Assembly: GCA_016290385.1 (NCBI GenBank)
Contig: JAEETO010000004.1
Span: forward strand, 1-63,447
Source of the DNA: Bacteroidales bacterium
GTDB taxonomy: Bacteria > Bacteroidota > Bacteroidia > Bacteroidales > UBA932
Direction of reading: 5' to 3'
Length of the DNA stretch: 63,447 nt
Below the pieces are notes generated by a model. The model had not been told where the DNA came from, did not search any database, and worked only from the letters and a program-made list of their open reading frames with translations. How positions within the stretch are numbered: position 1 is the first letter of the stretch; each line of letters begins with the position of its first letter. The translations under genes and the position numbers were made by a program. Shown piece after piece: positions 26,793 to 34,278 of the stretch.

Positions 26793-26828
26793 CGGGACGT
26801 CCGGCCAGAACAGTTGCTTGACGTCCCG
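26793..26828 (+). terminator. Possible hairpin after the fimbrial operon
   Basis: CGGGACGTC at 26793-26801 and GACGTCCCG at 26820-26828 form a perfect 9-bp inverted repeat with an 18-base loop, six bases after the stop of the last fimbrial gene. No T-run follows directly, so a Rho-independent terminator is only a weak possibility. Confidence 0.35.
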
Positions 26829-26831
26829 TCA

Positions 26832-26874
26832 GATACGGATAATTGGCATTTTTGCCGGAAAATCCGTATCTTTA
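26832..26874 (+). promoter_or_regulatory. Promoter of the YfcC-type carrier, framed by an inverted repeat
   Basis: TTG at 26843-26845 and TATCTTTA at 26867-26874 form a 21-base-spaced Bacteroidetes-like promoter. GATACGGAT (26832-26840) and ATCCGTATC (26862-26870) are perfect 9-bp reverse complements, and the right arm overlaps the -7 box. The GTG start at 26881 is only six bases past the box, so the mRNA may be nearly leaderless. The repeat could be an operator, or the stem of a terminator for the operon upstream. Confidence 0.5.
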
Positions 26875-26880
26875 GGCCTT

Positions 26881-28206
26881 GTGAAATTCAGGGTCCCGAA
26901 TACGTACGTCATCATTGCCATGCTCATCGCGCTTTGCGCGGTAGCGACCTGGTTCGTGCCGGGAGGACAATATGTGACGTCGGAAGACGGGACCCTGGTT
27001 TACGAACCGGTCGGATCCGTGCCACAGACCTGGCAGGTATTTTCCGCCATCTACCACGGTTTCGTGAAGCAGGCCGGCATCATCATCTTCATTCTGGTGG
27101 TGGGCGGCGCCTTCTGGCTGCTGAACGCCACCGGTGCCGTATCTGCGGGTATCAGCCGCTTCATCCGGCGTGTGGGCCGGTATGACAAGCTGGTGCTGGT
27201 TGCGCTGACCCTGCTCTTTTCGCTCGCCGGCGCCGTTTTCGGCATGAGTGAGGAGACCATTCCCTTTATCGGCATCGTGGTGCCGCTCGTCGTCTCGATG
27301 GGCTACGATGCCTTCATGGGCATGCTCATCGTCTATGTGGCGGCCAATGTCGGTTTCTCCAGCGCCTTCCTCAATCCTTTCACGGTAGGCATCGCGCAGG
27401 GGATGGCGGGCCTGCCGCTGTTTTCGGGCATGAACTACCGGCTTTTCTGCTGGGGACTGCTGACGCTGCTGATGGTCTTGTTCGTCGTCTTGTATGCGCG
27501 TCGTACCCGTCGCGTGCCCGAAGCAACTGTTGTTGAAACGGCGGAGGCTCCCGAACTGACTGCCCGGCAGAAATGGATCCTGCTCGTGCTGCTGGCCACG
27601 GTGGTCCTGCTCATCGTGGGTGTGACCTGCTGGGACTGGTACATGCCTGAAATCACCGGTCTTTTCCTGCTGATGGGCATCGTCTGCGGGATCATCGCCG
27701 GTTTCGGTGCCAACCGCATCGCAGATGAGTTGATTGCGGGCGCAAAAGACATTCTTTCCGCTGCGCTGGTGGTGGGCTTCGCCTCCGGCATCGTAGTCAT
27801 CCTGCAGGACGGCCGCATCGTGGACAGCATCCTCCATTCCCTCCAGAACGGCCTGGACGGCACGAGCCCCGTGGCTTCGCTTTCTGCCATGTACGGCATC
27901 CAGGCCCTCATCAATTTCCTGATACCCAGCGCGACGGCCAAGGCTGCCATCACGATTCCCATCATGGCACCTTTTGCCGACCTGGTGGGCGTGTCTCGCC
28001 AGGCCATGGTGCTGGCCTTCCAGTTCGGTGACGGTTTCACCAACATGATCACTCCGACCTCCGGCGTACTTGTCGCCGCCCTGGCCATGGCCCGCGTCCC
28101 GTACGAGAAATGGGTGAAATGGGTATGGAAGGGAGTGGTCGTGCTGCTGGTGCTGGGCTTCCTGCTGTTGCTGCCCACGGTCTTGTTTTCCATTGAAGGT
28201 TTTTAA
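26881..28206 (+). CDS. YfcC/DcuC-type membrane carrier
   Basis: Polytopic inner-membrane protein of 441 residues with about 11-12 hydrophobic segments. The opening VKFRVPNTYVIIAMLIALCA, then ATWFVPGGQY, and the internal SEETIPFIGIVVPLVV and FLIPSATAKAAITIPIMAP (in two loops) mark the YfcC family of the C4-dicarboxylate-carrier-like superfamily (PF03606). Related proteins are proposed to move C4-dicarboxylates, amino acids or peptides; the substrate is open. GTG at 26881 is chosen because family members begin exactly there; it lies directly behind a promoter box. Followed 12 bases later by an esterase lipoprotein, so the pair may be an uptake-and-release unit. Confidence 0.85.
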   Translation: MKFRVPNTYVIIAMLIALCAVATWFVPGGQYVTSEDGTLVYEPVGSVPQTWQVFSAIYHGFVKQAGIIIFILVVGGAFWLLNATGAVSAGISRFIRRVGRYDKLVLVALTLLFSLAGAVFGMSEETIPFIGIVVPLVVSMGYDAFMGMLIVYVAANVGFSSAFLNPFTVGIAQGMAGLPLFSGMNYRLFCWGLLTLLMVLFVVLYARRTRRVPEATVVETAEAPELTARQKWILLVLLATVVLLIVGVTCWDWYMPEITGLFLLMGIVCGIIAGFGANRIADELIAGAKDILSAALVVGFASGIVVILQDGRIVDSILHSLQNGLDGTSPVASLSAMYGIQALINFLIPSATAKAAITIPIMAPFADLVGVSRQAMVLAFQFGDGFTNMITPTSGVLVAALAMARVPYEKWVKWVWKGVVVLLVLGFLLLLPTVLFSIEGF

Positions 28207-28218
28207 ATGTCATACGAT

Positions 28219-29448
28219 ATGAAACATGCATGGATTGTGGCCCTTGCGGGCTGTTGTTTGCTGGCGGCCTGTACGCCGGAGATCGAAACGCCCACGGGGG
28301 CTTCCTTTCCCGACAAGGGCTGGCTTTTCACGGGACCGGCTCCCTATACTCTGACGACCAGGGTGGAAGCGGCCCCCGGACCGGCTTCGTTCCAGCTGGT
28401 GACGGACCTTTCGCTGATGGCGGAGAATCCGGAAGTAATTCTTTCAAAGGATGTTACAATAGCTCCGGACAGCACCCTGACCGTGCCGCTGGGCAAGCTG
28501 CAGCCGGGCTTCTACGAGGTGCGGCTGCGTGATTCCATCCGCTGGAACATCGGCGTGCGACCCGACGCGGTCGTCAGCTTGCCGGACGCCCAGCCCGATT
28601 TCGACGCGTTCTGGGAACAGACCCTTGCCGAGATGGACCAGATTCCGCTGGAGGCAGTCTGGACCGAGATTCCGGAGTTCTCCAATGAGAAACGTACCTG
28701 CTACGAAGTGCGCTATCCTTCCTGGGGCGGCGGCATTGCGGGTGGCATCATCTCCATTCCCGTGGCAGAGGGCAAGTTTCCTGTATGTCTCCAGTACATG
28801 GGTTACGGGGCGCCGGTGTACTATTTTGATCCGAACGCTGCGGCGGACCGGATTGAATATGCGGTGAGCATCCGCGACCAGGGCATTTTCAAAGGTGACC
28901 AGGACCGCTGGATCGACCGCGGGCTGGGTGCCAGGGAGACCTTCTATTACAGAGGCGCTTTCGCCGATGCCAAGCGGGCCGTGGATTTCGTCGCTTCCCT
29001 CGACAAGGCCGATACCGACCACATCGTCGCGCTGGGCGAGAGCCAGGGCGGCGCGCTGACCTTTGTCGCCGCGGCGCTGGACGACCGCATCAAGGCCATC
29101 GGCCCGGCCGTTCCTTTCCTGGGCGACTATCCCGATTATGCGAAGATCGTATACTGGCCCGTGCACGAAGTGTTCGAGCAGGCCGACAAGGAAGAGATCG
29201 ACCGTGCGGAGCTCTTCAGGATGCTCTCGTATTTCGACGTGAAGAATTTTGCGCCGCGTATCCAATGCCCCGTCTATATGGCTTTCGGCCTGCAGGATCC
29301 GACCTGTCCGCCGCATACCAATTTCTCCATTTACAACAATCTGGGGACCAAGGACAAACGTTACTATTGCGTGCCGGACTGCGGACATGCCATGTGGCAG
29401 GTCCCCGCATGGGCTGCCGAACGCGACGCTTTCCTGTCCGCCTTTTAG
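28219..29448 (+). CDS. Acetylxylan-esterase-like lipoprotein (CE7 type)
   Basis: Lipoprotein of 409 residues (AAC lipobox, Cys18). After an N-terminal beta domain of about 100 residues comes the CE7/AXE1 core: QPDFDAFWEQTLAEM, YEVRYPSWGGGIAGGIISIP (20 residues), VCLQYMGYG, the nucleophile elbow GESQGG, the acid in AFGLQDPTCPP and the histidine in PDCGHAMW. CE7 enzymes remove acetyl groups from xylo-oligosaccharides and related esters. An in-frame ATG four codons earlier at 28207 is also possible. Probably transcribed with the preceding carrier gene. Confidence 0.87.
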   Translation: MKHAWIVALAGCCLLAACTPEIETPTGASFPDKGWLFTGPAPYTLTTRVEAAPGPASFQLVTDLSLMAENPEVILSKDVTIAPDSTLTVPLGKLQPGFYEVRLRDSIRWNIGVRPDAVVSLPDAQPDFDAFWEQTLAEMDQIPLEAVWTEIPEFSNEKRTCYEVRYPSWGGGIAGGIISIPVAEGKFPVCLQYMGYGAPVYYFDPNAAADRIEYAVSIRDQGIFKGDQDRWIDRGLGARETFYYRGAFADAKRAVDFVASLDKADTDHIVALGESQGGALTFVAAALDDRIKAIGPAVPFLGDYPDYAKIVYWPVHEVFEQADKEEIDRAELFRMLSYFDVKNFAPRIQCPVYMAFGLQDPTCPPHTNFSIYNNLGTKDKRYYCVPDCGHAMWQVPAWAAERDAFLSAF

Positions 29449-29458
29449 GCTTTTTTCC

Positions 29459-29466
29459 TATATTTG
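29459..29466 (+). promoter_or_regulatory. -7 box of the S46 peptidase gene
   Basis: TATATTTG is a perfect TAnnTTTG match, 24 bases before the start at 29491 and 10 bases after the stop of the esterase gene. The -33 region is not clear. Confidence 0.55.
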
Positions 29467-29490
29467 TTGCCAATTACTCAATTCATCATC

Positions 29491-31617
29491 ATGAAAAGAA
29501 TTCTCGTACTTTTCGCTGCACTGACCCTTTCCCTGAGTGCAGTCGCTGATGAGGGCATGTGGTTGCTGCCGCTCATCCAGCAAATGAACAAAAAAGACCT
29601 GAAGGCGGCAGGCTGCAAACTGACCCCGCAGGAAATCTACAACATCAACAAATCGTCGCTCAAGGATGCCATCGTCCAGTTCGGCGGCGGCTGCACCGGC
29701 GAGATGATCTCCAACCAGGGCCTCCTGGTGACCAACCACCACTGCGGTTACGGCAGTATCCAGGGCCTCTCCACCGACGAGCACAACTACCTCATGGACG
29801 GCTACTGGGCCAATGAGCGTGCCGAGGAGATTCCTGTTCCGGGCCTGAGCGTCACCTTCCTGGTGTCGATGGAAGATGTCACGGCGCAGGTAGAGTCAGC
29901 TGACGATCCGGACAAGACCCGTCGCGAGATCATCGCGGCTGCCACGGAGAAGAACCCGGGCTGCCGTGCCGTCGTGACAGGCTTCTACAATGACAACATC
30001 TATTACCTGATCATATACCGCACGTACCGTGATGTCCGTTTCGTGGGCGCTCCGCCGGCCTCGATGGGTAAATTCGGCGGTGAGACCGACAACTGGATGT
30101 GGCCCCGCCACACCTGCGACTTCTCGATGTTCCGCGTTTACGCCGACAAGAACAACATGCCGGCCGACTACGATGTTGACAACGTGCCATACCGTCCCGC
30201 CCAGAGCCTGAAGATCTCGCTCAAGGGACCGCAGGAGAATGACTTCGCCATGATTCTGGGCTATCCTGGCCGTACGCAGCGCTACCAGACGGCAGCCCAG
30301 CTCGAGCAGATGATCGCCACCAACCGCATCCGCATCGACGCCCGCACCGTGCGTCAGGACCTGATGTGGGAAGCCATGTGCGCCGACCCGTCCGTCCAGC
30401 TGAAGTATGCCGACACGTACGCCGGCAGCGCCAACGGCTGGAAGAAGTGGCAGGGTGAGGAACTCGCCTTCAAGAACCTGAACATCATCGGCCGCGAAGA
30501 AGAGAAGGAAGCTGCGCTGAAGGAATGGATTGCAGCCGACCCGGCCCGCGCCGAACGCTACGGCACACCGATCGAGGATATCGCCGCCTATGTGGCCAGG
30601 AATGACGCCTCCACCCGCGCCGTCACCCTCATCTCCGAGGCTCCCAGCCGGATCGAGCTGCTGAGTTTGTTCTCCTCCCTGGTCAACACTTACGGACGTG
30701 CACACCAAAAAGACAGTACGGTCACGATGAAAAGTGTCGTTCCGCGCCTTCAGCCCAGTTATCGCGACTATGTGGCTGAACTGGACCGCAAGGAAGCCAT
30801 CGCACTGCTCGAGTTCTACCGCAACAACGCCAAGCCCGAAGACTTCCTGGAAATCCCGGGTGAAGACTTCGCCACGATGGACATTCCGGCTTATGTGAAC
30901 AAGCTCTTCGACGAAAGCGTGCTCACTTCCTACGAAAAGTTGTCCAGCGCCACGGAAGAGCAGCTCCAGAACGACCCGGCCGCCGGGCTGATGGCTTCCA
31001 TTACCGGACCGCTGATGAAGCATTATATGGCCCTTTATGGCAGCGCAATGCGTCCCGGTCCGGGCGGACGCCCCGCTGTCGACGAGAACGAGGCCAAGTA
31101 CAACAAGGCCCGCAAGAATTTCGCAGCCGCCCTCATGGAATGGCAGAAAGGCCAGGCTATGTATCCGGACGCCAACTCCACGATGCGTCTGACCTACGGC
31201 CACGTGCTGCCGTATTCGCCGAAAGACGGCCTCAGCTACTGGTACTACACCACCGCCAAGGGCCTGCTGGAGAAGGAAGATCCCACCAATCCGGAATTCA
31301 TCCTTCCGGCCAAGGTGAAGGAGCTGGTACTCGCCGGTGATTTTGGCCGCTGGGCCGATGCCGACGGCACGCTGCACACCTGCTTCCTCACCAACAACGA
31401 CATCACGGGCGGCAACTCCGGTTCGCCGGTGCTCGATGCCAGGGGCAACCTCATCGGCCTGGCCTTCGACGGCAACTGGGAGAGCATGAGTTCCGACGTG
31501 ATGTTCGAGCCTGAACTCCAGCGTTGCATCTGCGTCGATATCCGCTACGTCCTCTGGATGGTGGAGAAGTTCGGCGGCGCGACCAACATCATCAACGAGC
31601 TGACCCTCGTGAAATAA
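29491..31617 (+). CDS. S46-family dipeptidyl-peptidase, DPP7-like
   Basis: Periplasmic serine dipeptidyl-peptidase of 708 residues with a signal peptide ending in SAVA/DEGMWLLP. Catalytic histidine lies in VTNHHCGYGS, the aspartate probably in the YRTYRDVRFVGAPP region, and the serine in TGGNSGSPV. In this family the residue in LAFDxNW decides the P1 pocket: Gly in DPP7 (hydrophobic P1), Arg in DPP11 (Asp/Glu P1). Here it is Gly (LAFDGNW), so DPP7-type specificity is inferred. Such enzymes feed peptides to asaccharolytic or mixed-diet Bacteroidales. Own promoter upstream and a strong terminator downstream. Confidence 0.92.
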   Translation: MKRILVLFAALTLSLSAVADEGMWLLPLIQQMNKKDLKAAGCKLTPQEIYNINKSSLKDAIVQFGGGCTGEMISNQGLLVTNHHCGYGSIQGLSTDEHNYLMDGYWANERAEEIPVPGLSVTFLVSMEDVTAQVESADDPDKTRREIIAAATEKNPGCRAVVTGFYNDNIYYLIIYRTYRDVRFVGAPPASMGKFGGETDNWMWPRHTCDFSMFRVYADKNNMPADYDVDNVPYRPAQSLKISLKGPQENDFAMILGYPGRTQRYQTAAQLEQMIATNRIRIDARTVRQDLMWEAMCADPSVQLKYADTYAGSANGWKKWQGEELAFKNLNIIGREEEKEAALKEWIAADPARAERYGTPIEDIAAYVARNDASTRAVTLISEAPSRIELLSLFSSLVNTYGRAHQKDSTVTMKSVVPRLQPSYRDYVAELDRKEAIALLEFYRNNAKPEDFLEIPGEDFATMDIPAYVNKLFDESVLTSYEKLSSATEEQLQNDPAAGLMASITGPLMKHYMALYGSAMRPGPGGRPAVDENEAKYNKARKNFAAALMEWQKGQAMYPDANSTMRLTYGHVLPYSPKDGLSYWYYTTAKGLLEKEDPTNPEFILPAKVKELVLAGDFGRWADADGTLHTCFLTNNDITGGNSGSPVLDARGNLIGLAFDGNWESMSSDVMFEPELQRCICVDIRYVLWMVEKFGGATNIINELTLVK

Positions 31618-31634
31618 GGGAAAGCTGGTTGCAA

Positions 31635-31670
31635 AAAAAATAGGAGCGGTTCGGGCCGCTCCTATTTTTT
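31635..31670. terminator. Bidirectional Rho-independent terminator
   Basis: TAGGAGCGG (31641-31649) and CCGCTCCTA (31656-31664) form a perfect stem around a 6-base TTCGGG loop, with A-run before and T-run after, so it can end transcription from both the S46 peptidase gene and the minus-strand genes. Confidence 0.85.
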
Positions 31671-31671
31671 G

Positions 31672-31767
31672 TTATTTCTTTTTGGGTGGCGTATAGTTCA
31701 TGCGGACCTTCTCGTAGCCGACATCGCCATTCTTGTCGATTTTGATGCGGACCAGATAGTGATTTTG
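31672..31767 (-). pseudogene. 3' remnant of an unidentified gene
   Basis: Between the esterase stop and the terminator the minus strand stays open and reads HYLVRIKIDKNGDVGYEKV, RMNYTPPKKK, then TAA at 31674-31672. This looks like the natural C-terminal end of a Bacteroidetes protein sitting directly before its terminator, with the rest missing. It is in the same frame as the tandem esterase gene, just past its TAA, so it is either a leftover of a deleted gene or a former extension of the esterase cut off by a stop. The family is not recognised. Confidence 0.45.
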
Positions 31768-31773
31768 TTTGGA

Positions 31774-33492
31774 TTAACGGAAGGCCTGCAGGAAGTCCGC
31801 AATGCGGTCCAGCCAGTTGTAGCTGCCCGTGCCGGGGGAGGCGGTCTGCTGGAAACAGTGTTCGCGGGTGGCCAGGGTATGCAATTCGGCCTGGATGCCC
31901 ATGGCCCGCAGCTGCTCCCAGACTTTCACGGAATTCATGGCCGCATAGCCGTCGGCGTCGCCGTGCAGGAACAGCATCGGAGCCGTATCCAGGTCAAAGG
32001 AAAACTCCGGTACGAGCAGCGCCGAGTCATCGTTGCCGCCCGTCTTGTTGTAGCCGTCAGCGCCGTCCGTCAGGGCGTAGGCGGGATAGATGCCGATGCC
32101 CCATTGGACCTTGCAGGAAAGTGTATCGAGGTCATCGACAGGCCAGTATGACCTGTGCCGAGAAGAAGTCACGCCCATGAGCGTGAGATGGCCGCCGGCC
32201 GATGAACCCATGATGCCGATCCGGTCCGGATCGAGTCCGTAGGCAGAAGCCTGGCTGCGTACCAGCCGGATGGCCCGCTGCAGATCCTGCCAAGCCGATG
32301 TGTGCTTGGCCAGCCCTTCCGGCCGGGGCGTACGGTATTTCATTGTGACGACCGTCATGCCCAGTGCGTTGAGGTATCGGCGGGCCGGAGCTACTTCGAA
32401 ACCTTCCGTACCGTTGCCCACATAGGCGCCGCCGGAATAGATGATCTGGATGGCATCGGTTGTCCGGTGTTCTGGAATGAACCACTCCAGATAGGGCGTA
32501 CACTGTTTCTCCTGGAAATCGGGCATCTTGCCATCGGGCCAGACATTTTCCTTGTGATAGGAAGTCGGTACCAGATCCTCGGGAAAACGGTCCATCAAGG
32601 CCACTTCCGGCTCCGGTCCGCCCAGATAACCCATCTGGGTCATGAATTCGATGCCGCGCTCGAAACCGAAGGCGCCGTGTCCCTTCCCGGGATAAAGATG
32701 CAGTTCGGCCGGCACGCCCATCTGTCGCAATTTCCTGTATACCAGTGTGGAACCGTTAGGGGAGTAGGGGTCCTTGCCTCCGTGGTGCAGGCTCATCGGG
32801 CAGGTTTTCGCATCGAAGGCGAAGACGCTGCTCAGCGTGACGTCAGTACCGTATCCTTCGCGGGTCGCCGGTGTTCCGTCTTCAGCGTCGCTCGTGACGT
32901 AGGCTGGCGCATTGACGATGGCCCAGTTGATGTGGCAGGGAATCGAATCGTAGTAATCCACGCTGGCATAGGCCTGTGTCTGGGAGCTGGTCGCCAGCAG
33001 CAGGGCCAGGTGCGAACCGGCCGACATGGAGACCACACCGATTTTCTCCGGATCGAAGCCCCTGGCTTCCGCCTGGCTGCGGACCAGGCGGACGGCACGC
33101 TGGCCGTCTTCCCAGGCCGTCTGGTAGATGGGAAGCCCTTCCGGCCGGGGGGTGCGATACACGAAATTCACGCATTGTACGCCGCGTCGCGTCAGTTCCT
33201 CTTTCCAGTATCGGATGAGTCCCACGTCGCAGCAGCATTCGTAGGAACCGCCGGAAATGAGAATCATGCAGACGTCTTTCCGGACGGAATCGGCAGGCGC
33301 CGGGAACCATTCGAGGTAGGGGATGCGGTGCGCGTCGGGCAGGAAACCCGGCGCATCGGCCTCGTCGGTCATTGCAGCGATCTGGCCGGGTTGTGCATCC
33401 GGCATCCGCCCCGCGGGCCAGATGTATTCGCGCTGCTGGGCCGTGAGCGGGAGGCAGCAGCAGAGCAGGAATAGGATCAGAAAGCGTTTCAT
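31774..33492 (-). CDS. Tandem two-domain alpha/beta-hydrolase (esterase)
   Basis: Exported protein of 572 residues with a signal peptide (MKRFLILFLLCCCLPLTAQ) and two copies of an esterase/lipase domain of the BD-FAE/axeA1-like kind. Copy 1: PYLEWFPAP, LISGGSYECC, YRTPRPEGLP, elbow VSMSAGSH, LYPGKGHGAFGF. Copy 2: PYLEWFIPE, IYSGGAYVGN, YRTPRPEGLA, elbow GSSAGGH, HGDADGYAAMNSV, REHC near the end. The elbow of copy 1 has SxSxG instead of GxSxG but keeps the serine. Both may be active, perhaps on different acyl or acetyl esters of plant cell walls. The start at 33492 gives the signal peptide; 10 bases separate it from the AlaX-like gene. Confidence 0.85.
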   Translation of the reverse strand: MKRFLILFLLCCCLPLTAQQREYIWPAGRMPDAQPGQIAAMTDEADAPGFLPDAHRIPYLEWFPAPADSVRKDVCMILISGGSYECCCDVGLIRYWKEELTRRGVQCVNFVYRTPRPEGLPIYQTAWEDGQRAVRLVRSQAEARGFDPEKIGVVSMSAGSHLALLLATSSQTQAYASVDYYDSIPCHINWAIVNAPAYVTSDAEDGTPATREGYGTDVTLSSVFAFDAKTCPMSLHHGGKDPYSPNGSTLVYRKLRQMGVPAELHLYPGKGHGAFGFERGIEFMTQMGYLGGPEPEVALMDRFPEDLVPTSYHKENVWPDGKMPDFQEKQCTPYLEWFIPEHRTTDAIQIIYSGGAYVGNGTEGFEVAPARRYLNALGMTVVTMKYRTPRPEGLAKHTSAWQDLQRAIRLVRSQASAYGLDPDRIGIMGSSAGGHLTLMGVTSSRHRSYWPVDDLDTLSCKVQWGIGIYPAYALTDGADGYNKTGGNDDSALLVPEFSFDLDTAPMLFLHGDADGYAAMNSVKVWEQLRAMGIQAELHTLATREHCFQQTASPGTGSYNWLDRIADFLQAFR

Positions 33493-33502
33493 GGTGCAGG
33501 TT

Positions 33503-33964
33503 TTATCCCGTGACTTTCCAGCGTACGCGCCAGCGGCCGTTTTCGTAGTCATGGCTGAGAATCTGGAAGGTGCCGCATTCCGCCGTGTTTTTGACGTGGG
33601 CACCGATGCAGGCACAGGCGTCGTAATCGCCCACGCGCACGATGCGCAGCGTCGGGGAAGCGTCTTCGGGCAGTTTGCTCAGGTCGACGATGGCTGCGGC
33701 TTCCTCGCGCGGCAGGAAGTCGATGGTCACGTCGAGTCCCTGGCCGATCACCTCATTGACCTTTGCCTCGATCTGTGTCACCTGTGCATCGGTCGGACAG
33801 GCGTCCAGGTAATAATCGCATTTCGATTTCTTCCGTTCGATGTGTGCATTGCGCGAGCGCGGACAATGGAACATCCGCACCATCGTTGCGTTCAGGATAT
33901 GCTCCGCCGTGTGCATGGGCGGATACTCTTCCTTGTTGTGGGCGTTGAGAACAGGCTCTTCCAT
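33503..33964 (-). CDS. AlaX-type alanyl-tRNA editing protein
   Basis: Free-standing editing domain of 153 residues related to the second additional domain of threonyl- and alanyl-tRNA synthetases. The zinc site is visible as HTAEH near residue 18 and CACIGAH near residue 118 (HxxxH plus CxxxH). Such proteins remove Ser or Gly wrongly attached to tRNA-Ala. No synthetase core is present. It lies one base after the small upstream gene and ten bases before the tandem esterase, so the three may be co-transcribed. Confidence 0.87.
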   Translation of the reverse strand: MEEPVLNAHNKEEYPPMHTAEHILNATMVRMFHCPRSRNAHIERKKSKCDYYLDACPTDAQVTQIEAKVNEVIGQGLDVTIDFLPREEAAAIVDLSKLPEDASPTLRIVRVGDYDACACIGAHVKNTAECGTFQILSHDYENGRWRVRWKVTG

Positions 33965-33965
33965 A

Positions 33966-34217
33966 TCAAGATTGTTTTATGTTGGAGGCACGGACCAGGC
34001 CGTGGCGGAGGGAGTGGATTCCGTGACCGTCGTTCATGTCTGTGTACTGGCAAGTGTGCGGACTGCGCTCCCGATAACCGTTTCCCGGGATGTCCTTGTA
34101 GCGAAGCAGCGAAAGCTCATAATTCAAGACCTTGACGCTATCCTGTAAAGCTTCTATGTCCTGGTCGGATATCCGCGAAGTGAACGTATCCTTCAACCAA
34201 CTTAAAATATTAATCAT
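33966..34217 (-). CDS. Small protein of unknown function
   Basis: An 83-residue soluble protein with an amphipathic start (MINILSWLKDTFTSRISDQD) and a polar, His-rich C-terminal half. No family recognised. Reasons to accept it: it begins just after a minus-strand TACTTTTG box at 34235-34242, fills the space between that promoter and the AlaX-like gene, and its stop lies one base before that gene's start. It could be a regulatory leader or simply a short housekeeping protein. Confidence 0.5.
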   Translation of the reverse strand: MINILSWLKDTFTSRISDQDIEALQDSVKVLNYELSLLRYKDIPGNGYRERSPHTCQYTDMNDGHGIHSLRHGLVRASNIKQS

Positions 34218-34234
34218 TTCGTATGAATCTTTTA

Positions 34235-34242
34235 CAAAAGTA
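34235..34242 (-). promoter_or_regulatory. -7 box for the 83-residue protein and AlaX-like gene
   Basis: Minus strand TACTTTTG matches TAnnTTTG; the start codon at 34217 is 17 bases downstream. It diverges from the ubiB box at 34261-34268, only 18 bases away. Confidence 0.5.
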
Positions 34243-34260
34243 CGGAAAAAACCTGAACGA

Positions 34261-34268
34261 TAGATTTG
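34261..34268 (+). promoter_or_regulatory. -7 box of the UbiB-family gene
   Basis: TAGATTTG matches TAnnTTTG and lies 10 bases before the ATG at 34279, which leaves a leader of only a few bases. The gene may be translated from a nearly leaderless mRNA. Confidence 0.5.
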
Positions 34269-34278
34269 GCATTTTACA

